From contig NZ_CP031310.1 of the NCBI RefSeq assembly GCF_004799665.1, forward strand, positions 2,472,887-2,536,886: a stretch of 64,000 nt of DNA, written 5' to 3'. How positions within the stretch are numbered: the first letter of the stretch is position 1; the number at the start of each line of letters is the position of its first letter. The notes beneath the pieces were generated by a model, which was not told the origin of the DNA, made no database searches, and saw only the letters and a list, made by a program, of their open reading frames with translations. Positions 33,400-42,610 of the stretch are shown here, one piece after another. The position numbers and the translations under genes were made by a program. The DNA comes from Halapricum salinum. Its GTDB lineage: Archaea; Halobacteriota; Halobacteria; Halobacteriales; Haloarculaceae.

Positions 33400-35076
33400 C
33401 TATCCGATTCCAGTCTCCTTCTTCAGCAGCGTCAGCGTGTTGTCGGCTGTTACGATCGGTGAATGTTCGTACTCACCAGTCAACTCAACCTGCACGAGCA
33501 GATCGACAGCCCGCCAGATCGAGTACAACAGGCAGGCGAATGCGAAGTAGAAGAACCGTAGCCCGAAATCCTTCGACGTCGTCGCCGCCATGAACCGCTT
33601 TATAGATCTATAGCCGCTCTCGATCTCCCACCGATACCCGTACTCCGTGAGGTGACCACTCCCGCAATTCGTCATGAACACCGAATATTGTCGATGGTCG
33701 TCGTGCTCTGAGTCTTCTTTTCGACGATAGATGAGCGTCGTCTCGTGCCACTCGTTCTTCCCGAGGTGGAGCTTCCGGTCGGTCTCGTATCGGTCCCGGT
33801 CACGCTGGAGCAATCGCTTGGCCTGGGCTTTCTCGCTAGTCTGCATCCGCTTCGGAACGACGTAGGAGAGCCCTCGCTGGCTGATCATCTCCAAGACGTG
33901 CTGGCTATCGAACTCCCGGTCCATCAGCACGTTATCGACGTGAACGAGGTCCTCAGCCGAATCGAGCAAGTCTTCGACGATTTCCAGTCGTGTCTCCCCC
34001 TTTCGGACGGGGCGCGCGTCCAGCACGATTGGGACGGCATTGCCGACCAGCTGTACTGTCGCCCACTGGTAGGCGTATTGGTCACTCTTCTCTTTCGTTC
34101 CGATGATTTCGTCTTCGTAGCCCGTCCTGTCACCGGTGAAAGGGTCGGCTTCGGTAATGTCGATGGCGACGACTCCGGCTCGAAAGAACTGCTCTGTCTC
34201 CGCAACTTCGTTTAGGAGCCGAGTGGTGGCCTGCTGGTACATCCCTCGAATCTGTTCAATCGAGAGGTCTCGAATCTGCTCCCGATGAGCGTGCCCCAGC
34301 GGTGTCCGATCCCGAGTCGACTCGTAGAGGAAACTACGAGCACCTTCGTTTGCAGCCAGCCGCTCGCGAAGTCCGAGATATGTCTGCAGGCCCCAATAGG
34401 CGTTCTCGTGGATCTCACAGCCCTCCCCACGGTCCAGAGAGAACGCGGGAAAGACGACACGGCTGACGTGCTTGGTGACTCTATCGGCGTTGTCCAGAAT
34501 GGCTCGATCGTCTGGAACCGATTTGTCCACGTCATCGCCACGAGCCGGGAGGACCTGCTCCGGTTCGCGGGGGACGGTGACGTCGGCGTTCTGCGCTTTG
34601 ATGAGGATCGTTCGAGCCGCTTTCTGGACCGTCTCGCGAAACTCATCAGTGAAGCGTGTGTGCCAACTGCGCCAGAGTGTCGATTGGTCAGGCACTGTCT
34701 CCAGCCCAAGCCGCTCGCAAAGTTCCGGATGACTTTCGAGGTACTCGTAGAGTGCTGTTTCGTGCTCCCATCCGTGAAGTTCTTTCAGAACGAACACGCG
34801 AAACAGGGTGTCCATCTCGTAGTGTGTCGGACCCTCGTAGCAGTCGTGGGCCTCGAATTGGAAGTAGGCCAGCGGAAGTTCGGAGACGAACTGCTCAACA
34901 GAGATGTGCTTATGATGCGTGAACCAAGCTCCTGAGACGATCCGGACATCCGACTCTAATCCGGTAAGTGAGGTGCGGTCGTACAACGGTGTCGAATCGT
35001 ACGCTGGCCACTCAACGTACGACAGTCGTGCAATTTGTCGAAAGACGGTTCTCCGAGATTCAGTAGTAATGGGCAC
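33400..35076 (-). CDS. IS4-type DDE transposase
   Basis: 558 residues. DDE residues can be placed: Asp in GVVAIDITEADPFTG, Asp in VDNVLMDREFDSQHV, and Glu in the YREK-type motif YRWEIESGYRSIKRF that marks the IS4 superfamily. The N-terminal region (HYEMDTLFRVFVLKELHGW, YEYLESHPELCERLGLETVP) is the domain of unknown DNA-binding type found in these proteins. The frame is complete and has no stop, so it may be active. I cannot name the IS family, and no clear terminal repeats or target duplication were found. It lies inside the low-GC region. Confidence 0.85.
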   Translation of the reverse strand: MPITTESRRTVFRQIARLSYVEWPAYDSTPLYDRTSLTGLESDVRIVSGAWFTHHKHISVEQFVSELPLAYFQFEAHDCYEGPTHYEMDTLFRVFVLKELHGWEHETALYEYLESHPELCERLGLETVPDQSTLWRSWHTRFTDEFRETVQKAARTILIKAQNADVTVPREPEQVLPARGDDVDKSVPDDRAILDNADRVTKHVSRVVFPAFSLDRGEGCEIHENAYWGLQTYLGLRERLAANEGARSFLYESTRDRTPLGHAHREQIRDLSIEQIRGMYQQATTRLLNEVAETEQFFRAGVVAIDITEADPFTGDRTGYEDEIIGTKEKSDQYAYQWATVQLVGNAVPIVLDARPVRKGETRLEIVEDLLDSAEDLVHVDNVLMDREFDSQHVLEMISQRGLSYVVPKRMQTSEKAQAKRLLQRDRDRYETDRKLHLGKNEWHETTLIYRRKEDSEHDDHRQYSVFMTNCGSGHLTEYGYRWEIESGYRSIKRFMAATTSKDFGLRFFYFAFACLLYSIWRAVDLLVQVELTGEYEHSPIVTADNTLTLLKKETGIG

Positions 35077-35133
35077 TACCGGACAATCGTTCTGGCCCCC
35101 TCAAGAACACGTCTACATCTAACGAAAAGGCCC

Positions 35134-35148
35134 GCTTCTTACAGAAGC
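35134..35148 (-). terminator. Hairpin terminator after the pgsBC-like operon
   Basis: GCTTCT-TAC-AGAAGC lies 8 bases beyond the stop of the ligase gene. Read on the minus strand, it is followed by GGGCCTTTTCG, a short T run. This is a plausible stop for the two-gene minus-strand operon. Confidence 0.5.
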
Positions 35149-35155
35149 TGACGTT

Positions 35156-36796
35156 TTATTCGTGATCTTTTGGTTTAGTCGCTTCCGCGCTCCCCTGTTC
35201 AGAAATGTCAACAGCTTCGCTTGCCGAGGCAGCCTGTCTTTTCTCTTTCACTCGTTGTTCAATCGACGCCTGCATCTCACGCATAAACTCGTCCACCGTG
35301 TTACCCATGAGGATGACCGGTCGTCCATCGGTGAACAGTTCAGTTAGAACCTGCTCTGGGTCCGCATTTTGACTGTGGCACTTGGTTGGAACATCGACGT
35401 TTTCGGCGAATGCGCGTGTGTTAGCCCCACCGATGTGAGCTTCATCGATTAACTCTCGCTCGAATAGCAACTCGATATATTGAGCAAATGACGCTGTACG
35501 CCCCCGCCGGTCTCTTCGGAGGTACACGAACGGGGTGATACATTCGTCATCGACGAGCACCCGTCGAACCATCTCAGTACTTTCGACGTCGTTCACCTCG
35601 GCAGCGTTGAAGATGAGTCCGTCTTCAAGTTCTATCCACGTTGGTTGGATCGCACTGAGGAACGATTCGATCTCCTCGGCTGGAAGTGGCGGTTCGCCAA
35701 CAACATCTAACACCGCATTGACTGCGTGGATCGTTTCAGAACCGATTAGCCCTTCGTGTTCGTCGGGAATATCAACCTGCTCGATAGTCCCTCCGCGGCG
35801 TTCGATCTCTTTTTGCATATATTCGTGCAACACCGGGTGTTGCTCGCCGCTCACAACGTGTGTTCCCGCTGGGACCGACCGCGCAAACGAACGTGCAAGG
35901 TCTGTCCTGGTCTTTCCAAGGGTATCTGTGTGGTCCTGACGGACGTTTGTTAACACGATGATGTCCGGATCGGTCAGACGCTGGTTGAACAGCCGGGTCG
36001 TGTATTCTGTGATACCTTGATTCTCGAAGATAGCGACGTCGTCCGGCTCGTACGCATCGAGTTCGGGGACGAACTCAGCGATGAGACTGATATTCTCGTA
36101 GAGCGTCGTTCGAGGCCCCCGTCGTTCGATAGGATGGACCTCGCCGTTGTGGATCAGTAGTGGATGGTTGCCGGTGATCTTCGTGAGCGTGTCGTACCCT
36201 CGGCGGTTGAAGACGTCGTCGAGCCGTTGGGTGGTTGAGGATTTACCGCGAGTCCCCGAGACGACAATCTGGGTATCGATCTGATCGAGGACCTTACGAT
36301 GTCGGATACCTCTCGTTGCTTCACTCAATAGCCCTGTCAAACTCGACGAGCCAACTTCGATCGGTTTCGGACCGGTCTTCCATTCGTACTCGGCTCCAAC
36401 CAAGAACATCGGGAGCGCCCCCGCCGCATAGTCGAGGAACTGGTCCGCCGCGGACTCTGCCGACACTTCTGTCGGGAAGCGATCGGAACTGTGTCCCAGT
36501 ACTCCGTTTGCACTTTGGAGCCGCCAGACCCAGTTGTTTCGTTCTTCCGGGAGTTCTCCCGACGGTGTGGGTTCTTGTTCGACGATGATGTCGGGCGCGT
36601 CGACGTCGGTGTCTGGGAAGGACTTTTCATTCCCCGAGAGTTCTGCAACAGCGGCGCGAACGAGATCAATTGCTTCGCGAGCTGCTCGGGACGTGTCGTA
36701 GTGGCGACTGCCGGTTGCTAGTACCCCCGCTGGACCTCTAAGACGCCAGGACCAGCCGAATCCACGGCCGTAGATCTCGAAGGCGGTCCGACTCAT
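35156..36796 (-). CDS. PgsB/CapB-like ligase fused to two N-terminal YegP/HVO_2922-type domains
   Basis: 546 residues. From about residue 150 it is a Mur-ligase-type amide ligase of the PgsB/CapB class: P-loop SGTRGKSSTT (about 179-188), LTKITGNHPLLIHNG, FENQGITEYTTRLFNQ and VLTNVRQDHTDTLGKT. PgsB polymerises glutamate into poly-gamma-glutamate. Unlike PgsB, the first 125 residues are two DUF1508-like units: FEIYGRGFGWSWRLRGPAGV with ATGSRHYDT, and NNWVWRLQSANGVLGHSS with RFPTEVSAE. HVO_2922 and YegP are small proteins made only of such units. The start overlaps the previous gene by 4 bases. A C-terminal tail is Lys/Glu/Ala-rich. Product (PGA or other amide polymer) is inferred. Confidence 0.75.
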   Translation of the reverse strand: MSRTAFEIYGRGFGWSWRLRGPAGVLATGSRHYDTSRAAREAIDLVRAAVAELSGNEKSFPDTDVDAPDIIVEQEPTPSGELPEERNNWVWRLQSANGVLGHSSDRFPTEVSAESAADQFLDYAAGALPMFLVGAEYEWKTGPKPIEVGSSSLTGLLSEATRGIRHRKVLDQIDTQIVVSGTRGKSSTTQRLDDVFNRRGYDTLTKITGNHPLLIHNGEVHPIERRGPRTTLYENISLIAEFVPELDAYEPDDVAIFENQGITEYTTRLFNQRLTDPDIIVLTNVRQDHTDTLGKTRTDLARSFARSVPAGTHVVSGEQHPVLHEYMQKEIERRGGTIEQVDIPDEHEGLIGSETIHAVNAVLDVVGEPPLPAEEIESFLSAIQPTWIELEDGLIFNAAEVNDVESTEMVRRVLVDDECITPFVYLRRDRRGRTASFAQYIELLFERELIDEAHIGGANTRAFAENVDVPTKCHSQNADPEQVLTELFTDGRPVILMGNTVDEFMREMQASIEQRVKEKRQAASASEAVDISEQGSAEATKPKDHE

Positions 36797-37959
36797 GTTT
36801 CACCTCCTTCAGAGAGAATCGACGCCGAGAGGACCTCCTCTTCGCTTGGAGGTGACACGGTATACCAGTACGCGATACCCAAGGCAGCCACCCAGAGAAC
36901 CGCTGCAATCCCCAGGACAGGCAACGTCAGCTCTTGTGGAAACCCACGAGGTTGGGGAGCACTGAACAGTCGAGCGACGATCAAAGCGGGGACGAAGACC
37001 ACGATCTGAAGCGGGAGGACAAGGCGGCGCTCGAAGGGGGCCGACGCATGCGCGTTGTACGCCCCGACACCTGCCAAAATCGCAGTAAAGAACGCCGACA
37101 GTCCTCGCTCAATCGGTAAGACAAACGTCAGCGATACCGTAGCGAAGATCGCGACTGCGACAGTCACTCCGAGAAGGACTCGTCCGTACCGGAGTGTGAG
37201 GTAGTTCGACAACTGGATAAAGCCGAACGATAGCGCAAGCAAAAGGACGTACAGGATTACGAGCCAATAGCTCGCTAGCGCATAAATCGCGAGGAGGACC
37301 GCACCGATGATCCCGACACGAACACCGAACCGATCCCGGAGCCGTTCAGAGAGAACGAGCCCACCAGCGAACAGCCCGGCCACGATTTCTCGAGGGAGTA
37401 TGACAGATTCGGGATCGAGTGACACTGCAACACCTTTGAAAATAGCGACGTCTGCCGTCGAAGAGAAGAGGATCGGGGGTGTCAGCGTGCCAAATTGACG
37501 CGCAAATCCATTGGAAACCAGTACCCAACCGAGCGTAGTGAGGGCAATGAATAACCCGACGCTTGCCAGAATGTCGTTTCGACGATATTCCGGCTTGATT
37601 CGATGGTAATTGTACGCTGCTAGTCCTGGGAGAATACTGCCCAGAAACGCGATTACCCCCACGTCGATGCCTAGCTGGAGAACAAAAAAGAGCGTGATCA
37701 CTGGTACAATCGTTCCGATAACCATTGCTGCGACGAGTTCGTCACGACCGAAAAGTAACGTTCGGCGACGCAAGATCCACAGGCCGACGAAAGCGGCTGC
37801 AGCGCTCGACAGAAAGACCGGGAGCATCACGAAGTTCTTCAGCGTATATACAGCAAGAACGGGAACAGTAATCGATCCACCCATACGATACCCAGTAAGT
37901 TGGGTAATAATTCCAACGCTAAGAAGACCGATAACAGCGACTAGGGTGGCTACCCACAT
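36793..37959 (-). CDS. PgsC/CapC-like polytopic membrane protein, apparently duplicated
   Basis: 388 residues, about 10-12 transmembrane segments. Two halves look alike: LGSILPGLAAYNYHRIKPEY near residue 105-125 and FTAILAGVGAYNAHASAPFE near 290-310, each following a hydrophobic segment preceded by a charged loop. PgsC/CapC proteins are about 150 residues with one such unit, so this looks like a tandem duplication. Immediate coupling to the PgsB-like gene (4-base overlap) supports the assignment. PgsA/CapA is not encoded next to it. Similarity to PgsC is weak by eye. Confidence 0.6.
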   Translation of the reverse strand: MWVATLVAVIGLLSVGIITQLTGYRMGGSITVPVLAVYTLKNFVMLPVFLSSAAAAFVGLWILRRRTLLFGRDELVAAMVIGTIVPVITLFFVLQLGIDVGVIAFLGSILPGLAAYNYHRIKPEYRRNDILASVGLFIALTTLGWVLVSNGFARQFGTLTPPILFSSTADVAIFKGVAVSLDPESVILPREIVAGLFAGGLVLSERLRDRFGVRVGIIGAVLLAIYALASYWLVILYVLLLALSFGFIQLSNYLTLRYGRVLLGVTVAVAIFATVSLTFVLPIERGLSAFFTAILAGVGAYNAHASAPFERRLVLPLQIVVFVPALIVARLFSAPQPRGFPQELTLPVLGIAAVLWVAALGIAYWYTVSPPSEEEVLSASILSEGGET

Positions 37960-38012
37960 TGTGAGTATCTATCGGCTTGTGCATCTTTACTGTTTCAATT
38001 CAGGACGGTTGC

Positions 38013-38384
38013 TTACTCGAGAGTTTGCTGTACCCGTCCGTAAAGCTCGGATTTATTGAATGGCTTGGCAAGGAAGTCGTCCGCGCCCGCCTCGAGTGCT
38101 CGAACGATGTCCTCTTCCCGGCTCCGAGACGTCAGCATAATAACCGGCATATCCTGCATCCCGTCGTTCTCTCGGATATGGTCCAGAACCGAAAACCCGT
38201 CCATATCTGGCATCATGACGTCGAGAATGACCGCTTTCGGTAGTGAACCTGGGGACTCTTCTAAGCACTCCCATGCCTCCCGACCATCTTTTACAGTCTC
38301 GACGTCGAAATCCCCACTGAGACTAACGTCGATCATTTCTCTGATGTCTTCGTCGTCGTCAGCAGCCAGAATTTCCGCAGGCAT
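38013..38384 (-). CDS. Single-domain response regulator (CheY-like)
   Basis: 123 residues from the ATG at 38384 (MPAEILAADDDEDIREMI); an ATG at 38426 adds 14 residues. Receiver motifs: DDDE acidic pocket, phosphoacceptor Asp in VILDVMMPDMDGFSVL, Thr/Ser in MLTSRS and Lys in DDFLAKPFNKSE. No output domain. It is divergent from the 1301-residue kinase that lacks a usable receiver, so it could take phosphate from that kinase. Confidence 0.88.
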   Translation of the reverse strand: MPAEILAADDDEDIREMIDVSLSGDFDVETVKDGREAWECLEESPGSLPKAVILDVMMPDMDGFSVLDHIRENDGMQDMPVIMLTSRSREEDIVRALEAGADDFLAKPFNKSELYGRVQQTLE

Positions 38385-38537
38385 ACTAGTAGCGTATGCG
38401 TCCCTTTTGCTTATATTGACCGCCATACGAAAATCTCCCCGATTAGTGCGATTTTTTAGTCGTCAGCGACCTCGATAGCCCACTATGATGTCTCGCAAGA
38501 CACACTTAAACAGTTAGACAGTCAAATCTCAGTAACT

Positions 38538-41500
38538 GTGCTCGGTACTACTGACGAACTCGACGATCCTATCCGCGTCCTCTACGTGAACTCCGATCCC
38601 GCGTTCGCGGAGTTGGTTCAAACCAAGCTCCAACAAACGAGTACCGAGATCGATTGTATACCTGCCGACGGTCTCGACGAAGCACTGCACAATCTTGCTG
38701 CGGACCGGATCGACTGTATCGTAACGGCGTACTCGCTCGACGATTCGGACGGTATCGGGCTTACGGAGTCGATTCGCCAACAGAACGATGATATCCCGAT
38801 AATCCTCTTTACTGGACAGGGGAGTGAGGAGATCGCGAGCGAAGCGACTCGTGCCGGCGTATCGGACTACATCCCAGTCCGGTCGGAGCGTGACAACTTC
38901 ACACTGCTCGCGGCCCGCATTCGAACACTCACGAGGGCTGCTCGCAAGCGCACGGAGGCTGAGCAGACGAAACGGCGCTTCCGACGAACGCTCGAACGCG
39001 CGACTGACGCGATTTACGCCGTCGACAGCGACTGGCGCATCGAGTATATAAACGAGAAGATGGCCGAGCGAGTCGAACGTGACCCGGACGCGATCGTCGG
39101 ACAAACCATCTGGGAGGAGTTCCCGTCGATCGTTGGGACGGAACTCGAAGACAAGTATCGAACGGCGATGGAGACTGGTGAACCGGTATCGTTCGAACAG
39201 TGGCTGGGAGAGCCGTTCGGCTACTGGGTCGAAGTGCGAGCGTTTCCAGATGACGACGGGCTGACCGTCTTTTCACGCGAAATTACTGCCGAGCGAGAAC
39301 GGGAACTGGAGCTAGAGCGCAGTGACGCGATTCTGGAGAACATCCACGACGTCGTGTTCGTCCTCGGCGAGCAGGGTGATATCGAGTTCGCGAATACGGC
39401 TGCGAAGCGGTTGCTCGCAGGGGATCAGTCGGCCCAGATTATCGGTCAACAGATCGAAACGGTCGTCGGTGACCGCGTTAGCGATTCCGATGCTACCCGT
39501 TTCTCCCAGGCAGTCGAGTCGACACTTGACGAGGTCGAGAGCGATGGTGGGTCGACAGGGTTGTACGATACAGACCTACAGCTCGACGTTGTGGCCGGGG
39601 CCAGTGAACGAACGCTCGACGTCCGGGTAACGCCGTTCCAGAGTCGAAAGCGGAAGCAGATACTCGTTGTCGCTCGAGACGTTACCGAACAAAGCGAGGT
39701 GAACCGGCAACTGGAACGGGAGCGTGACGGACTCCAGGACCTCCAAGCCGTCATGGCAGAAAGCGATGTCTCGGCCGAGTCACGCCTCCAGAATCTACTG
39801 GAAGTCGGTTGCCAGACGCTCGGACTGGAAATCGGCATCGTCTCGCGGATTCAGGAGAGCGACTACACGGTCGAAGCAGTTCACGCACCAGAGGCTGATA
39901 TCGAAGCTGGCGATCAGTTCGATCTCGCATCGACGTACTGTGCTGAAGTCGTCGGCACGGATTCGGTCTGTTCGTTTGCAGACGCCGTTAGCGACGGGAA
40001 AGAGACGCATCCTGCCTACCGTGAGTTCGAGTTAGAATCGTACATCGGCGTGCCACTCGTCGTCGACGACACGCGTTACGGAACCGTCAATTTCTCGAGT
40101 CCGACAACGCGAGTCGCGCCGTTCGGAGCGCTCGAACGAACGTTCGTCGAGCTGGTCACACAACTCGTGAGTACCGAAATCTCGCGTCGTCGTGACCGTG
40201 CCGAACTCGAACGTCAGGAGTTCCTCTTCGACCGCGTTCAGGACATCGCAGATATCGGTATATGGGAATTCATCCCATCGAGCGGCGAACTCGCCTGGTC
40301 TGACGGGGTCCGCCAGATCCACGGTGTCGACGAGGACTACGAGCCCCCCCTCGACGACGCGATCGAGTTCTACCACCCCGACGACAGAGAGACGATTACC
40401 GCAGCAGTCGACCGAGCAATCGAAGACGGGGAACCGTACGACCTTAACCTCCGAATCGTTCGACCCGACGGAGCGGTGCGTGACGTCCGGGCGTGGGGAG
40501 AATACGTCGACGACACACAGCGCGGCGACGCAGTACTTCGGGGTGTTTTTCAGGACATCACGGAGCGAGAAGCGGAACGCCGTGAGCATCGAGAGCTCGC
40601 GGAGGAATACGAGGCGTTGCTCGAAACGTCCGGGGACGCGATATTCTTGCTTGATGTCGATACCGCTGGTGAGGACCCATCATTCGAGTTCGCCAGACTC
40701 AGTCCCGGATACGAGTCACAGACCGGAATTACGACCGAGGAAGTTCGCGGCAAGACCCCACGAGACGTGTTTGGCGACCAGGAGGGTGCTGAACTCGAGG
40801 CCAATTACACTCGCTGCGTCGATCAGGGGGCCCCAATCTCGTATCGCGAAGAACTCGACATCGGTGACGGTGCGCAGTTCTGGGAGACCAGCCTCGCACC
40901 GGTCGTCGTCGATGGCGAGACTGTTCGAATTGTGGGTATCGCTCGAAACGTTACCGAGCAAGTCGAACGAGAGCGTGAACTCGAAGCGACGAACCAGCGA
41001 CTGGAATCGCTCATCGAGGCCACGCCACTCACCGTCATGGAGATCGACACGGATGGGACCGTCATCCGCTGGAACGACGAGGCTGAAACCATGTTCGGCT
41101 GGTCGCAGGACGAAGTGCTTGGCGAGTTCAATCCGATGGTCCCGGACGAGCAGCAGGAAGAGTTTGCCTCACACCGGCAGCGCGTCCTGAGCGGCGAGCG
41201 AATCCGAGCAAAGGAGATACGGCGAGAGACGAAAGACGGAGACGAACTGGACCTGCTCTTGTCGGTCGCGCCGGTTACAAGCCCCGACGGAGAGACTACG
41301 AGCATCCTCGCTGTCTTGGAGGACATAACCGAACAGAAACGGTTGGAAGCTCGCCTCCGCTCGCTTCAGGACACCGCACAATCGCTCAGCGGCGCTGAAT
41401 CAAGCGAGGAAATCGGAGCGATCGCCGTCGATGCCGCGGCCGAGATACTGGACCTCGATATCACCGGAATTTGGGAGTACGACGACCGAGAGAACGTGCT

Positions 41501-42443
41501 CGCCCCAATTACGGAAACGTCCGAAGCACGAGACCTGTTTGGCGAGTCTCCCCGGTTCACTCCTGGAGACAGTCTCGCTTGGGACGTGTTTGAGTCCGGA
41601 GAAACCCAGGTATATGATGATATCCAAGCTGAGGGGCAACCCCACAACCCGAACACAGAGATACGGAGTGAGATTCTCGTCCCACTAGGTGAGTATGGGC
41701 TCATGTCGACGGGGTCAGTTTCCACGCAGGTCTTTTCTGAGACGGACGTCGACCTGTTCCGGATTCTCGGTGCGACTGTCGAGGCAGCACTCGCACGAGC
41801 GAGCAGGGAGGAAGAACTACACCGACAGAACGAACGACTCGACCAGTTCGCGAGCGTCGTTGCCCACGACCTTCGAAACCCGCTCTCTGTCGCAATGGGG
41901 TTCCTCGAAATCGCGGAGGAGACCGGGAAGGCGGAGCACTTTGAAAAAGTAGAATCCGCACACGACCGAATTGAACGACTCATCGAGGACCTCCTGACGC
42001 TGGCACGTGGGGAGACGACGATCGAGGATGCAGAAGAGATCGACCTCGAGAGTATTACGACAGAAGCGTGGGGATACGTCGACACGGAGGAGGCAACGCT
42101 TACAGTCGCAGATGGAATTCCGACAGTCACCGGGGATGCAGGGCGGCTGACCCAACTCTTCGAGAATCTCTTCCGAAATGCAATCGAGCACGGTGGTGCC
42201 GACGTCACGGTGACCGTGGGTGGACTAGACGGAGACGATGGATTCTACGTTGAGGATACCGGCAGCGGGATTCCCCAGGAGAAGCAAGACGACGTGTTCA
42301 AACACGGCGTCACGTCCAGCGAGGGGGGAACCGGGTTCGGGCTCTCGATTGTGGCCGACATCGCGAAGGCGCACGGTTGGACAGTTTCGGTGACAGACGG
42401 AAGCAATGGCGGGGCACGGTTCGAGTTCAAGCGGTCGAAATAG
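38538..42443 (+). CDS. Large histidine kinase with degenerate receiver, PAS and GAF domains
   Basis: 1301 residues starting at a GTG; a TATA-like CTTAAAC lies about 30 bases upstream. Residues 8-130 are a receiver-like domain in which the acidic DD is NSD and the phosphoacceptor is Ala64 (DCIVTAYSLDDSDG). Then come two PAS domains, a GAF domain (about 400-560, CxS-like VCSFADAV), three further PAS domains (about 560-950), a second GAF (about 950-1085), HisKA (FASVVAHDLRNPLSVAM, His in AHDLR) and an ATPase domain (LFENLFRNAIEHGG, DTGSGIPQEKQ, GTGFGLSIV). No membrane segments. Lower GC than the surrounding backbone. Confidence 0.88.
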   Translation: MLGTTDELDDPIRVLYVNSDPAFAELVQTKLQQTSTEIDCIPADGLDEALHNLAADRIDCIVTAYSLDDSDGIGLTESIRQQNDDIPIILFTGQGSEEIASEATRAGVSDYIPVRSERDNFTLLAARIRTLTRAARKRTEAEQTKRRFRRTLERATDAIYAVDSDWRIEYINEKMAERVERDPDAIVGQTIWEEFPSIVGTELEDKYRTAMETGEPVSFEQWLGEPFGYWVEVRAFPDDDGLTVFSREITAERERELELERSDAILENIHDVVFVLGEQGDIEFANTAAKRLLAGDQSAQIIGQQIETVVGDRVSDSDATRFSQAVESTLDEVESDGGSTGLYDTDLQLDVVAGASERTLDVRVTPFQSRKRKQILVVARDVTEQSEVNRQLERERDGLQDLQAVMAESDVSAESRLQNLLEVGCQTLGLEIGIVSRIQESDYTVEAVHAPEADIEAGDQFDLASTYCAEVVGTDSVCSFADAVSDGKETHPAYREFELESYIGVPLVVDDTRYGTVNFSSPTTRVAPFGALERTFVELVTQLVSTEISRRRDRAELERQEFLFDRVQDIADIGIWEFIPSSGELAWSDGVRQIHGVDEDYEPPLDDAIEFYHPDDRETITAAVDRAIEDGEPYDLNLRIVRPDGAVRDVRAWGEYVDDTQRGDAVLRGVFQDITEREAERREHRELAEEYEALLETSGDAIFLLDVDTAGEDPSFEFARLSPGYESQTGITTEEVRGKTPRDVFGDQEGAELEANYTRCVDQGAPISYREELDIGDGAQFWETSLAPVVVDGETVRIVGIARNVTEQVERERELEATNQRLESLIEATPLTVMEIDTDGTVIRWNDEAETMFGWSQDEVLGEFNPMVPDEQQEEFASHRQRVLSGERIRAKEIRRETKDGDELDLLLSVAPVTSPDGETTSILAVLEDITEQKRLEARLRSLQDTAQSLSGAESSEEIGAIAVDAAAEILDLDITGIWEYDDRENVLAPITETSEARDLFGESPRFTPGDSLAWDVFESGETQVYDDIQAEGQPHNPNTEIRSEILVPLGEYGLMSTGSVSTQVFSETDVDLFRILGATVEAALARASREEELHRQNERLDQFASVVAHDLRNPLSVAMGFLEIAEETGKAEHFEKVESAHDRIERLIEDLLTLARGETTIEDAEEIDLESITTEAWGYVDTEEATLTVADGIPTVTGDAGRLTQLFENLFRNAIEHGGADVTVTVGGLDGDDGFYVEDTGSGIPQEKQDDVFKHGVTSSEGGTGFGLSIVADIAKAHGWTVSVTDGSNGGARFEFKRSK

Positions 42444-42484
42444 TACCCGTTGTCAGTGAGCAAACCGTGCCTGCGGCCTATGCA

Positions 42485-42503
42485 TTGAGAGAGCCAGTCT
42501 CAA
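42485..42503 (+). terminator. Hairpin downstream of the large histidine kinase
   Basis: TTGAGA-GAGCCAG-TCTCAA lies 41 bases past the kinase stop codon and could act as a transcript end. No strong T run follows. The rest of the 167-base gap has no other recognisable feature apart from a probable promoter for the next gene. Confidence 0.35.
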
Positions 42504-42610
42504 CTTCCATTCTGGGCGAGTCTGCTATCGACGGACCGTGACATATAGAAACGCACTCGCCCTAGCTTCGACAGCGTCGTGCTCGCAACCACGTCCTCGA
42601 CTGTTTCACG

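Noticed and set aside
33132-35155. Complete insertion sequence with terminal inverted repeats
   Set aside because: No convincing inverted ends or target duplication could be read around the transposase, so only the gene is reported.
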